64,000 nt of DNA from Halosimplex salinum. GTDB taxonomy: Archaea > Halobacteriota > Halobacteria > Halobacteriales > Haloarculaceae. Positions 24,856 to 33,490 of the stretch are shown piece by piece; position 1 is the first letter of the stretch; every line of letters begins with the position of its first letter. A program made the position numbers and the translations under genes. The stretch lies in assembly GCF_003730195.1 (NCBI RefSeq), contig NZ_QWGG01000003.1:248001-312000 (forward strand). The letters run 5' to 3'. Under the pieces are notes generated by a model. That model was not told the DNA's origin and did no database searches. It saw only the letters and a program-made list of their open reading frames with translations.

Positions 24856-26685
24856 TCAGGTGTTCGTCAGTTCGTGCTCTGGCTCGGTGCGCCCCTCGAT
24901 CAGTTTGACGCCCGAGAAGACGACCCTCGCGCCCGAATCGCCGTCGCTCTCCGTCATCGACACCTCCCAGCCGTGCGCGCGGGCGACGGCGTCGACGATG
25001 GCGAGGCCGAGCCCGGTGCCGTCGTCGGCCGTCGTGTAGGCGTACTCGAACACCTGTTCGCGCTCGTCGGCGGGGACGCCCGGGCCGTCGTCGGCGACGA
25101 AGAAGCCGTCGTCGGTGCGGCCGACGGTGACGGTCACGGACTCGTCGCCGTGGTCGATCGCGTTGCGATACAGGTTCTCGAACACCGACTGCAGGCGTGT
25201 GGCGTCGGCGTAGACTCGCGTCGCGTCGTCCACGTCCACATCGAGAGTGGCCGCTCCGGTGTCGGTCGTCCCCCAGGAGTCGCGGGCGACCGTGGCCAGC
25301 GAGACCCGCGACAGGTCGTCGACGGTCTCCCCCTCGCGAGCGAGCGTGAGGGTGTCCTGGACGATCTGGTCCATCCGGTCGAGCGCGTCGCTGGCTTTCG
25401 AGAGGTGCTCGTCGTCGCGCTCCTCGCGGGCGATCGCCACTCGACCGTGGGCGACGTTCAGCGGGTTCCGCAGGTCGTGCGAGAGCGTGCTCGCGAACCG
25501 CTCTAGCTGCGTGGTCTGCTGTTCGAGGTCGCGAACGTGCTGACGGCGCTCGGTCACGTCCCGGAGGACGAGCGTGTAGCCGGCGACCGACCCGCGGACC
25601 TGCAGGTCGGAGACGGTGACGTCGTACTCCCGCACCTCGCCCTCCTCGAACCGCGTGAACGCGGACACGAACGGCGAGTCGGGCGCCCCGTCAGAGGGGA
25701 GCACCTCCGTCGGTTCGCCGGACTCGTTCGACTCGACGGGAGCGACGACACCGCCGCCGTCGGGCCCGCTGTCCGACGACACCTCGGTCGGTCCGTCGGC
25801 AGCGGTGCCGTCGGCCTCGCTGGTCGGGTAGAGTTCGGGGACGGCGCGCTCGACCGGTTCGCCCTCGTAGTCCGAGACTGCCGGGAACGTCTCGGCGGCC
25901 GCTCGGTTGTAGTCGAGCAGGCGGCGGTCGCTGTCGACGACGACGACGGCGTCGTCGAGGACTTCGAGGACGGACTCCCGGGCGAGCGGCGCGAGGTCGA
26001 ACAGCTGGTGGCGGAAGACGGCCCAGGCCACGACGCCGAGCAGCCACGGAGACCCGATGACGAGCGCACCCGACAGCGGGCCGGGGATGGTGCCCGCGAA
26101 CCACAGCGAGAAGATGGCGAACGTCGGCAGGTAGCCCACCAGGAGCGCCGCCGTCTGCTTGCGCCTGACGCCCGGCCCGAACAGGAGGTGCGCGCCGAGC
26201 AGTCCGAGCCCGCCGTAGTACAGCAGCGACCCGGGGAGCAGGAGTGCGAAGGAGAGCCCCGTCGGGACGGCCTCCGTGTAGGTGAACGGCTCGGAGACGA
26301 GCGTGAACTCGGTCCAGATCAGCTCGTGCAACGGATTCGTCGCCTCGAGCAGCGCGACGAGGACGTGCCACCCGACCGCCCCGTAGACGACCGACCGCGG
26401 GACCCGCCGGAGATGACCCACGTACTCCAGGATCAACAGGAACCACAGCAGCGGCAAGAACCCCGTGAGGGCGGCCTGGAACCTGAACGACGATATCATC
26501 AGCGACCGCGACGGCGCCAGCAGTTCCGCGATCACGAGCGGCCCCGACACCGCGTAGAGGGCCACGATGGCGACGAACAGCCGACTCTGCAGGTTCGTGT
26601 CGTCGTCCCACAGCCAGACCGCGACCGCCACCGAGACGACTGTCGAAAGCGCGACCAGCGCGAGATAGACGCTCTGAGAGACCAC
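24856..26685 (-). CDS. Membrane histidine kinase with 7TM-type N-terminus and PAS domain
   Basis: 609 residues. Seven hydrophobic helices occupy roughly residues 1-230 (the haloarchaeal 7TM sensory layout). A PAS-like domain follows (VLEVLDDAVVVVDSDRRLL), interrupted by an acidic low-complexity insert of about 60 residues. The phosphoacceptor His403 lies in STLSHDLRNPLN. The ATPase domain has NLYRNAIDHG (N box), DDGPGVP (G1) and GTGLGLAI (G2). It should autophosphorylate and pass the phosphate to a response regulator encoded elsewhere, since none is adjacent. The ligand is unknown. Confidence 0.92.
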   Translation of the reverse strand: MVSQSVYLALVALSTVVSVAVAVWLWDDDTNLQSRLFVAIVALYAVSGPLVIAELLAPSRSLMISSFRFQAALTGFLPLLWFLLILEYVGHLRRVPRSVVYGAVGWHVLVALLEATNPLHELIWTEFTLVSEPFTYTEAVPTGLSFALLLPGSLLYYGGLGLLGAHLLFGPGVRRKQTAALLVGYLPTFAIFSLWFAGTIPGPLSGALVIGSPWLLGVVAWAVFRHQLFDLAPLARESVLEVLDDAVVVVDSDRRLLDYNRAAAETFPAVSDYEGEPVERAVPELYPTSEADGTAADGPTEVSSDSGPDGGGVVAPVESNESGEPTEVLPSDGAPDSPFVSAFTRFEEGEVREYDVTVSDLQVRGSVAGYTLVLRDVTERRQHVRDLEQQTTQLERFASTLSHDLRNPLNVAHGRVAIAREERDDEHLSKASDALDRMDQIVQDTLTLAREGETVDDLSRVSLATVARDSWGTTDTGAATLDVDVDDATRVYADATRLQSVFENLYRNAIDHGDESVTVTVGRTDDGFFVADDGPGVPADEREQVFEYAYTTADDGTGLGLAIVDAVARAHGWEVSMTESDGDSGARVVFSGVKLIEGRTEPEHELTNT

Positions 26686-26910
26686 GATACCCCAGTAGAT
26701 ACGCGGTCACGGATAAAAGCGTTCCCGCCGGATATTCAGGTCTGAAACTCCCAGCGATGCTGTCGCGGGGCGGCCGTGACGGGCGCGCCCCGGGCGGTGC
26801 CACTCGCTCGGACCGGCACGAGGCGGACCGACGCGACTCGTCTGGACCGAGGCCGACCGAATCGACGCCGACCGACGGACACAAGCGCCCGGGGCGCCGA
26901 TACTCCGCCG

Positions 26911-28143
26911 ATGAACGTCCGGTTCCTGGGTGGTGCCCGCGAGGTCGGCCGCAGTGCGATCCTCGTCAACGACCGGCTCCTCCTCGACTACGGCATGCTC
27001 ACGGGCAACCCGCCCCGGTTTCCGGTCGACGACGTCGACCCCGAGGCCGTCGTCGTCTCCCACGGCCACCTCGACCACGTCGGCGCCGTCCCGTCGCTCC
27101 TCTCGGGCGACCGACGCCCCCCGATCCACTGGACGCCGCCGACGCGCGAACTCGCGCTGACGCTCGCCCGCGACACGCTCAAACTCCACGGCGGCACCTA
27201 CGACTGCCCGTTCACCGAGACCGAGATCCGACGGGTCACCCAGGTCTCCGAGACCCACGGCTACCGCGAGTCCTTCGAGGCGGCGGGCCACGAGATCACC
27301 TTCTACAACGCCGGCCACATCCCCGGGAGCGCCCACGTCCTCGTCGACGACGGTGACACCCGACTCCTCTACACGTCGGACTTTCACACGGACGACCAGC
27401 GGCTGGTGTCGGGTACCACCGCTCGTCCCGACGCCGACGTGGTGCTCTGCGAATCGACCTACTCCGACGTGGAGCACGAGGCCCGCGCGGCCATCGAGGA
27501 CCGCTTCGCCGAGAGCGTCCGCACCACAATCTGGCAGGGCGGCACCGTCGTGGTCCCGGCCTTCGCCATCGGCCGCACGCAGGAGATGCTGCTGGTCTGC
27601 GAGGCCAACGACCTCGATTGCTACGTCGACGGGATGGGCAAGCAGGTGACGCGGATGCTGCGTCGCAACCCGGAGTTCGTCCGCGACGCCGACGCGCTCC
27701 AGCGGGCGAAGTCCAACGCTCGCTTCGTCGACGGCGCGGACGGCCAGCGTCGGCGCATCGCCGACCAGAACACCGTGATCGTCACCACGAGCGGGATGCT
27801 CTCCGGCGGCCCGGCGATGACGTACATCCCGGCCGTCCGCCAGCGACCGACGAACAAGATCGCGATGACGGGCTACCAGGTCGAGGGGACGCCCGGCCGT
27901 GACCTGCTCGACACCGGGAGCGCCGAGATCGACGGCCGGCGGATGCCCGTCAGCGCGCAGGTCGAGTCCTACGACTTCTCCGCCCACGCCGACCGGGACG
28001 GCATCCTCGAGTTCCTCGACGCCTACCGCGACGCGCGCGTGCTCGTCAATCACGGCGACCGCTGCGAGGCGTTCGCCGAGGAGTTGCGGGCCGACGGGTT
28101 CGAGGCGACGGCCCCCGCGGTCGGCGACGAAGCGGGGATCTGA
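26911..28143 (+). CDS. Beta-CASP metallo-beta-lactamase ribonuclease (aCPSF2-like)
   Basis: 410 residues. Metallo-beta-lactamase motifs include SHGHLDH (50-56), an HIPGSAH segment, YTSDFH and a C-terminal SAHAD with NHGD. The beta-CASP part has VVPAFAIGRTQEML and TSGMLSGGP. This is the KH-less type of archaeal CPSF-like ribonuclease (aCPSF2 or RNase J-related), acting on RNA ends or as an endonuclease. ATG 26911 is preferred over in-frame upstream sequence starting at 26776. It is monocistronic and divergent from the histidine kinase. Confidence 0.9.
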   Translation: MNVRFLGGAREVGRSAILVNDRLLLDYGMLTGNPPRFPVDDVDPEAVVVSHGHLDHVGAVPSLLSGDRRPPIHWTPPTRELALTLARDTLKLHGGTYDCPFTETEIRRVTQVSETHGYRESFEAAGHEITFYNAGHIPGSAHVLVDDGDTRLLYTSDFHTDDQRLVSGTTARPDADVVLCESTYSDVEHEARAAIEDRFAESVRTTIWQGGTVVVPAFAIGRTQEMLLVCEANDLDCYVDGMGKQVTRMLRRNPEFVRDADALQRAKSNARFVDGADGQRRRIADQNTVIVTTSGMLSGGPAMTYIPAVRQRPTNKIAMTGYQVEGTPGRDLLDTGSAEIDGRRMPVSAQVESYDFSAHADRDGILEFLDAYRDARVLVNHGDRCEAFAEELRADGFEATAPAVGDEAGI

Positions 28144-28149
28144 GCCCGG

Positions 28150-28239
28150 GCGATTCCGGCCGAGAGCCGGCACGCTGCGTCCAGGCGAACCCGGCCGACC
28201 ACCGGCACGCTACGTCCGGCAATTCCGGCCGGTCACGGG
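28150..28239. repeat. 34-35-bp tandem repeat, about 2.6 copies
   Basis: Units at 28150-28184 and 28185-28218 share CGGCACGCT-CGTCC; a partial third unit starts at 28219 with ATTCCGGCCG. Located 7 bp after the ribonuclease stop. Confidence 0.8.
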
Positions 28240-28323
28240 AGTCGTGAGACGGGACGACACACCGCAAGCGGAGCGCTCGACCGGATTCTAAACCGTTTTC
28301 AGGGTCGAGACGAAACCCGGTCC

Positions 28324-29769
28324 GTGGTGTCCTGGTCCCGGTACAACCCCGTCCGCGCGCTCCTCCTCGCGGTCGGTGCGCTCGTCGCTCGCTTCGGCAT
28401 CATCGACCGCGAGCGGGTCGAGCGGGCGACCGACCTCGCGTGGCCGCGCATCATCACCGGCCTCGCGCGGATGTCCCGCTCGACGGCCGACGTGGCGATG
28501 GTCGGTATCGCGCTCGGACCGACCGCCATCGCCGGGGTCGGCTACGCCAGCCCCTTCTGGGGCCTCGCGTTCGCGCTCGGCGGCGGCGTCGCCGGCGGGA
28601 CCATCGGTCTCGTCTCCCAGCGGTTCGGCGCCGACGCTTACGACGAACTCGCCCTCTCCGTGAAGGCCAGCGCCGTGCTCACCGTCGCGATCACCCTCCC
28701 GCTGGTCGCCGTCTACTGGTTCCTCTCGGCGCCGCTGATCGGACTCATCGGCTCCGGCGACCAGGCGGTCGCCTTCGGCGCCGACTACCTCCGGGTCGTC
28801 GCATTCGGCGTCCCGTTCGCCGCGCTGAACCTCATCGGGAGCCGGACGCTCGTCGGCGCCGACGACGCGTGGACGCCGATGATACTCCGCGGCGGCGGCG
28901 CGGTGATCAACATCATCCTCAACGCCGTGCTCATCTTCGGCCTCGGCTGGGGCGTCGCCGGCGCTGCCATCGGGACCGCACTCTCGAACGTCCTCGTGAC
29001 GGCCGCGTTCGGCGTCGGCCTCGCCCGCGGCGGCCTGCCCTGCATCGGCGAGTTCCCGGTCCGAATACCGCTCTCCGGCCCGCATTTCGACCGGTCGCTA
29101 CTCGGCGACCTCGTGGAGATGGCGACGCCGCTCATCGGGACCAACCTCGCCCGGAGTGGGGGCCAGTTCCCTAAACTGTTCATCGTCGGGCTGTTCGGCC
29201 CGAACGTCGTCGCCGCCTACGTCGTCGCCATGCGCGTTCGCGCGCTGATGGATACCCCGAACTGGGGCTTCAGCATGGCCTCCTCCAGCCTCGTCGGGCA
29301 GGCGCTCGGTCAGGACGACGAGGACGACGCCGGCGTGTGGGCCCACGACATCATCCGGTTCTCTATCGCCGTCTACGCCCTCATCGCCGTCGGCGTGTTC
29401 GTCTTCGCGCGGCCGATCGGCCGGGTGTTCGTCGACCAGCCCGAGATTCTCCCGACGGTGGTCACCTTCATCCGCGTGGCCTGCGTCGGCGTCATGTTCA
29501 GCGGCGTCTACGGCGGGTCGACCGGTCCCCTGCGGGCCAGCGGCGACACCCGATGGCCCCTCTACGCGCAGCTCGCGGGACTGTACATGTTCGCCCTCCC
29601 CATCGCCTATCTCGGGGTCGCCGTCCCCGAGTTCGGTCAGACGGCGCTGTACGTCGCCGTCTTCGCCGAGATGGCCATCCCGGCCTGCATCACCTACTAC
29701 CGGTACCGCTCCGGGACGTGGAAAGTGGTGAGCCGCGACTACCGACCCGACGCCTCCCCGACCGACTGA
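28324..29769 (+). CDS. MATE-family multidrug exporter
   Basis: 481 residues with about 12 hydrophobic helices in two similar halves. Family markers include WPRIITGLARMSRSTADVAM at the N-terminus and the second-half segment NFA/NWGFSMASSSLVGQALGQ near 300-325. The first helices carry an ADVAMVG motif, and the SLVGQALGQ loop is a MATE signature. It should export cationic drugs or metabolites using a Na+ or H+ gradient. GTG 28324 is the start. It stands as a single gene. Confidence 0.9.
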   Translation: MVSWSRYNPVRALLLAVGALVARFGIIDRERVERATDLAWPRIITGLARMSRSTADVAMVGIALGPTAIAGVGYASPFWGLAFALGGGVAGGTIGLVSQRFGADAYDELALSVKASAVLTVAITLPLVAVYWFLSAPLIGLIGSGDQAVAFGADYLRVVAFGVPFAALNLIGSRTLVGADDAWTPMILRGGGAVINIILNAVLIFGLGWGVAGAAIGTALSNVLVTAAFGVGLARGGLPCIGEFPVRIPLSGPHFDRSLLGDLVEMATPLIGTNLARSGGQFPKLFIVGLFGPNVVAAYVVAMRVRALMDTPNWGFSMASSSLVGQALGQDDEDDAGVWAHDIIRFSIAVYALIAVGVFVFARPIGRVFVDQPEILPTVVTFIRVACVGVMFSGVYGGSTGPLRASGDTRWPLYAQLAGLYMFALPIAYLGVAVPEFGQTALYVAVFAEMAIPACITYYRYRSGTWKVVSRDYRPDASPTD

Positions 29770-29818
29770 CCTCCTACCGACCCGAAGACACTTGCCGACG
29801 AATCGCTCACTCACGGGC

Positions 29819-30781
29819 ATGCCCTCCCGGTCTCGCCGCTCGTTCCTCGCGACCGCCGGTGCCGCCAGCGCTGTCGCCCTCGCTGGCTGTGTCAGCGTCG
29901 ACGCGCTCTCCGGCGAGCAGAAGCTCACCTACACGCTGAACGTCGACCGTCTCGGGACTTCGCTGGCGCCCCTCGCGCTCTGGGACCCACCCGAGGAGCC
30001 CCGGCCCTGGACCGCCGACTACGCGGAGACCATCGACGCCGCCGTCGCGGGCGAGCGCCCGACGACGCACGGCTACCCGCCGGTCCCGGAGGGCGAGTAC
30101 GTCGAACGCGACGGGACCTACTACCGACTGATCGTCGTCACCACCGGTCTGGAGCGCGTCGAACGGCCGGTGTTGACCCTGGAGTGGGTCGGGAAGCTCC
30201 GCGACCTCGACGACCCGCCGGGCCGGGTGCGCCACTCGGCGCTCACGCGGATCGACCGCCGCGCCGTGAAGATCGCGTACGTCGCCGCCCGACACCGACA
30301 GATGGGCGGGACCGCGCCCGGAGACGTCGTCGAGGACGGCGGCTACGTCTATCGGCGGGGCTACGAGGGGCCACAGAGCGGGCTCGCACCGGACCCGATC
30401 CACGACTACGTCGAGTACAACGGCGCCGTTCTCGAGGTCTCGGTCGAATCCCGCGAACTCGCGGAGCCGGCGTACACGGGTGTGGCGGTCCCGGTCGCCG
30501 ACTCGGAGGCCGCGTTCGAGCGCGCGCTCGACGGCGACACGGTCGACGCGCGCCTCTCGTTGGACGAACTCACCGAGAACCAGCGGATCGCGATCTCGCG
30601 TGACCAGTACGAGGAGACGGCACCGCTGTCGGACGACTACCGGTCGCTCCTCGTCGACCTCGGTCTGCGCGACCTGCTCGACAGTTCGCCCGACGACGCG
30701 CCCCGGGCCGAGAACGGGCTCCGGCTCGCGCTCGACGACGAGTACTACCGCTACGGCCTGTACGTGAACCCAGCGGACTGA
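29819..30781 (+). CDS. Tat-exported lipoprotein of unknown function
   Basis: 320 residues. The N-terminus has a twin-arginine motif, RRSFLATAG, then a hydrophobic segment and the lipobox VALAGC, so it should be folded in the cytosol, exported by Tat and lipid-anchored outside. The mature domain is mixed alpha/beta, with long hydrophilic loops and no recognised motif. ATG 29819 (MPSRSRRSFLA) is preferred over TTG 29792, since it gives the shorter n-region. It lies 49 bp after the MATE gene on the same strand; linkage is possible but untested. Confidence 0.83.
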   Translation: MPSRSRRSFLATAGAASAVALAGCVSVDALSGEQKLTYTLNVDRLGTSLAPLALWDPPEEPRPWTADYAETIDAAVAGERPTTHGYPPVPEGEYVERDGTYYRLIVVTTGLERVERPVLTLEWVGKLRDLDDPPGRVRHSALTRIDRRAVKIAYVAARHRQMGGTAPGDVVEDGGYVYRRGYEGPQSGLAPDPIHDYVEYNGAVLEVSVESRELAEPAYTGVAVPVADSEAAFERALDGDTVDARLSLDELTENQRIAISRDQYEETAPLSDDYRSLLVDLGLRDLLDSSPDDAPRAENGLRLALDDEYYRYGLYVNPAD

Positions 30782-30814
30782 TATCGTCCCGCCGCTCGCG
30801 AGCGCGAGTCGCGG

Positions 30815-31456
30815 TTAGTCCTCGGCCGCCCAGTCGACGGCGTTCCGCAGCAGGGTGACGAACGACTCGTGTTCGAGCGCCTCGTCGGTGTGACCGAGCG
30901 AGATGTAGGCCGCCCGACCCGCCGATTCGTTGGTCCAGACCACGGGGTAGCGCTCCAGGTCGGGGTGGTCCATCTCCGCGAGCACGGTCACGTCGTCGTC
31001 CCAGTCGACCTGGTAGGGCTCGTCGAAGACGGTGAAGTCGTCGACGCCCTCGGTGATCTCGTGGTCGGCGACGACGTCGACGCCGAACTCCGAGTCCTCG
31101 GGGTGGGTGAGGAAGTGGCCGCCGATCAGTTCGCGCAGTTCCGGGAACGGCTCGTCCATGTGGTCGAGCAGTTCGTCCGGGTCGTCGGCGGCCGTCGACG
31201 TCAGGTCCGACGCGCAGTGGACGCCGACGTAGCCGCCGCCCGACTCGACGTGGGCGAGCAGAGCGTCGAGTTGCTCGTCCGTGAGCGTCGAATCGGTGAG
31301 GTAGTCGACGAACACGTCGTACTCGCCGGTGAGCGCGTCGCGGTCCGTCGTGATCGTCAGGTCGTACCCCTCCAGCGCGGCCTCGAACTGCGCGCGCTTC
31401 TCCTCGATAGCGTGGAACGGGAAGGTGTTCTCCCCGACCACCAGAACGCGTGTCAT
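30815..31456 (-). CDS. ThuA-like protein
   Basis: 213 residues from ATG 31456. It has the glutamine-amidotransferase-like fold of ThuA: VLVVGENTFPFH at the N-terminus, YDVFVDYLTDSTLTDEQLDAL, then a GGGYVGVHCASD segment with a Cys at the nucleophile-elbow position, and DHEITEGVDDF. ThuA proteins act in disaccharide or sugar-alcohol metabolism, but the exact reaction here is unknown. An upstream in-frame ATG at 31483 would add nine residues. Confidence 0.87.
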   Translation of the reverse strand: MTRVLVVGENTFPFHAIEEKRAQFEAALEGYDLTITTDRDALTGEYDVFVDYLTDSTLTDEQLDALLAHVESGGGYVGVHCASDLTSTAADDPDELLDHMDEPFPELRELIGGHFLTHPEDSEFGVDVVADHEITEGVDDFTVFDEPYQVDWDDDVTVLAEMDHPDLERYPVVWTNESAGRAAYISLGHTDEALEHESFVTLLRNAVDWAAED

Positions 31457-31626
31457 GTCCGATTCGTTCGCCGCTCGACGCATAGCTCCACCGGTCCCGG
31501 AAGGTACGTCGGCTACCCCGAACTGGGTCCCCACACGGGCCGTTCCGGCCCACGCGAGACACAGCTCACTCCCGCGTGAGACCCGTCCACACCCCGCGTA
31601 TGCCCTGCCAACACATACCGGGTAAA

Positions 31627-31635
31627 CAATTATTA
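31627..31635 (+). promoter_or_regulatory. TATA box for the small zinc-finger gene
   Basis: An AT-rich block including AATTATTAA ends 26 nt before ATG 31661, fitting a leaderless transcript. Confidence 0.65.
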
Positions 31636-31660
31636 AGGTAGGCCACCATTGTCAACTCGT

Positions 31661-31789
31661 ATGGCAACACGCCAGTCCACGTCGGAGCCGACTCCGACAT
31701 ATCACACGTGCAGCTGTGGGAAACAGTTCGAAACCACAGAGGAGCTTCTCGAACACGCACGAGAGTCGCACGGACTGAGCGTATTCTGA
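31661..31789 (+). CDS. 42-residue C2H2-type zinc-finger protein
   Basis: This gene is below usual length cut-offs but is well supported. ATG 31661 sits at promoter distance from a strong TATA box. The protein has one C2H2 finger: CSCGKQFETTEELLEHARESH (Cys-x-Cys, then two His five residues apart). A short Ser/Thr-rich leader, MATRQSTSEPTPTYHT, precedes it. Small proteins of this kind are abundant in haloarchaea and affect motility, biofilm or growth in the few studied cases. The targets of this one are unknown. Confidence 0.8.
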   Translation: MATRQSTSEPTPTYHTCSCGKQFETTEELLEHARESHGLSVF

Positions 31790-31823
31790 ACTGTCGCGCC
31801 GGCCTCGGGCTGGACCGGCGCCG

Positions 31824-32090
31824 TCAGTACACCCTGACCTGAAACTGTTCGTAGCCGCCGTGAGAGAGTTCTAGCGAACCGACCCACCAGTTCCACCGCT
31901 CGACGAGCGAGTGGTCCTCGGGCGCGTCCGCGAGGTTCTCCACCACCGTCTCTACGTCGAGTTCGAACCCCAGATCGTCCTCGACGAACCCCGAGTCCGC
32001 CAGATCGCGCGCCTGCCGAGCGACGACCCGACGCGCGTCGGCGTCGCTCTCGAAGCGTTCGAGTTCGTCTTCCAGTCGCTCCCGGTTCAC
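31824..32090 (-). CDS. Small hypothetical protein (88 aa)
   Basis: GTG 32090 gives VNRERLEDELERFESDADAR, an N-terminal coiled helix. It continues in a helical acidic stretch and ends with an aromatic segment, VERWNWWVGSLELSH. No metal site or TM helix. The family is not recognised. It converges with the zinc-finger gene (34-bp gap) and lies downstream of hairpin element E1 (32131-32200) on the same strand as dph6. Confidence 0.7.
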   Translation of the reverse strand: MNRERLEDELERFESDADARRVVARQARDLADSGFVEDDLGFELDVETVVENLADAPEDHSLVERWNWWVGSLELSHGGYEQFQVRVY

Positions 32091-32130
32091 ACCTGCCCGA
32101 TACAGCGCCCACCTCTTGAAACTCCGGTCA

Positions 32131-32263
32131 CCATCTTTTTCTCGGAGGGGTGTCCTCGCTCACTCCGTTCGCTGCGGGCACCCCTCCGACAAAAACATGG
32201 GTGAAAAAGGCCGAACTTGCGCAAAGCGCGAGTTCGGGGAACCGGCGCCGAAGGCGCCGGATG
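32131..32263. repeat. Hairpin element E1, downstream of dph6
   Basis: Arms 32131-32153 and 32178-32200 match at about 20 of 23 positions with a 24-nt loop. On the minus strand the right side reads GGCCTTTTTCACCC and ATGTTTTTGTCGG, two T5 tracts just after the dph6 stop, so it may end that transcript. A palindromic tail with GGCGCC-GAA-GGCGCC follows to 32259. Related to element E2. Confidence 0.8.
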
Positions 32264-32264
32264 C

Positions 32265-32996
32265 TCACTCCAGCCAGGCGTCTTCGATCCGCAGCGACCC
32301 TCGCGTCCCGTCCCACTCCGTCTCGAAATCCAGTCGGATCGCCCGCTCCATGTGCGGCCCGTCCGTCACCAGCGTCTCGAACTCGCCGCCCTCGCCGAGG
32401 ATGTGGACGCCGTACTCCTCGTTGAGGGCTTCGAGTTCGTCGAGCGCGTCGGCGTCGAGTCGTCGTCCCAGCCACGACTCGTCGAGGCCGCCCGCCGCGA
32501 CGCGGATGATCCGGATCTCGAAGCCGGCGTCGAGCATCGCGTCGGCGAGCTGGCGGGGCTCGCGCTGCCAGAGCGGCGCGAACACCTCGGCGTCGAGTCG
32601 CTCGGCCATCGCCTCGATGCGCGAGGTCTGGTACTCGCTCTCGACGGCGCCGGCGGTGACGCCCGCGAGGCCGCCGGGGAGTTCGCGGCCGAGTTCATCG
32701 AGCGCCGCCTCCAGCGGTTCGAGTTCGGCGTCGCCCTGCGTGCTCGAGTCGACCGCCTCGCCCGCGTCGAAGTCCTCGGGTTCGACTCCAACCAGTTCGA
32801 TCCCGATGCTCTCGGCGGCCAGCGTCGCGAGTCGCGTCGCCGGGACGTGGTACATGTACGAGTCCCCCTCCGGGTGGACCGTGACGAGGCGCTCGACCGG
32901 CAACCCGCGTTCGAGCGCCCGGTACAGCGCCCACGAGGAGTCCTTGCCCCCCGAGAAGAGCGAGACCCAGCTCCCGTCCCCCGCCTCGTCTGTCAT
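32265..32996 (-). CDS. dph6: Diphthine--ammonia ligase
   Basis: 243 residues. It catalyses the last step of diphthamide formation on elongation factor 2: ATP-dependent amidation of diphthine. The PP-loop motif SGGKDS (15-20) is at the N-terminus, followed by the hallmark EYQTSRIEAMAERL at about 120 and the C-terminal GEGGEFETLVTDGP. ATG 32996 fits MTDEAGDGSWVSLF; further upstream frame runs into hairpin element E2. A TATA-like TTTATG on the minus strand lies about 27 nt before. Two related hairpins flank the gene. Confidence 0.93.
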   Translation of the reverse strand: MTDEAGDGSWVSLFSGGKDSSWALYRALERGLPVERLVTVHPEGDSYMYHVPATRLATLAAESIGIELVGVEPEDFDAGEAVDSSTQGDAELEPLEAALDELGRELPGGLAGVTAGAVESEYQTSRIEAMAERLDAEVFAPLWQREPRQLADAMLDAGFEIRIIRVAAGGLDESWLGRRLDADALDELEALNEEYGVHILGEGGEFETLVTDGPHMERAIRLDFETEWDGTRGSLRIEDAWLE

Positions 32997-33037
32997 ACCC
33001 GTGGATAGACGCGCTCGCGCATAAACGGCCTGCGATC

Positions 33038-33250
33038 CCATCTTTTTCATCGTCGGGTGTCTTCGCTCGCTTCGCTCGCTGCGGGCACCACTCCTCGAAA
33101 AACAGGGGTGAAAGAGGCGGACGGCTCGCTCACTTCGTTCGCTCGCGTCCGATGTCCGCGGAAGTGAGCCCCGCGAACGACCGCGGGCTCGTCAGCGCTT
33201 GCTCTGACGGCGAACCGCGCCTCACTCCGTTCGGCGCGGCTGTTCAATAC
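33038..33250. repeat. Hairpin element E2, upstream of dph6, with further palindromes
   Basis: Left arm 33038-33060 (CCATCTTTTTCATCG...) and right arm 33085-33107 keep the 24-nt loop length of E1 and the same loop core, TCGCTGCGGGCACC-like. More short inverted repeats follow, such as CCGCGAACGACCGCGG at about 33170. E2 lies 907 bases from E1 in the same orientation. Confidence 0.75.
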
Positions 33251-33490
33251 AGATGAGAGAGTGAACAGGTGGACGTATCACGTGGGCATCCGGCGAGCGA
33301 GGCAGTTCTCCGGACGCAAGCGAAGAAGCCCGAGTCATACGAAGGTCGGTTCGCGCGTGAATTGATTATCCCTACTCCAATAACTTATCCAGAACAGGAG
33401 TCGGGCAGATCGTCAGAACCAGCCATCTGAACAGACGAGCGTGGTATCGCTGAATCGGACTGGCGATATATACCGCCGCTACTGACCGCG
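33251..33490. other. Lower-GC intergenic tract
   Basis: A 240-base stretch with visibly more A+T than the surroundings (ATTGATTATCC, AATAACTTATCC, CGATATATACC). It lies between E2 and the lipoprotein stop. No ORF of worth was found on either strand. It could be the decayed end of an acquired segment. Confidence 0.5.
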
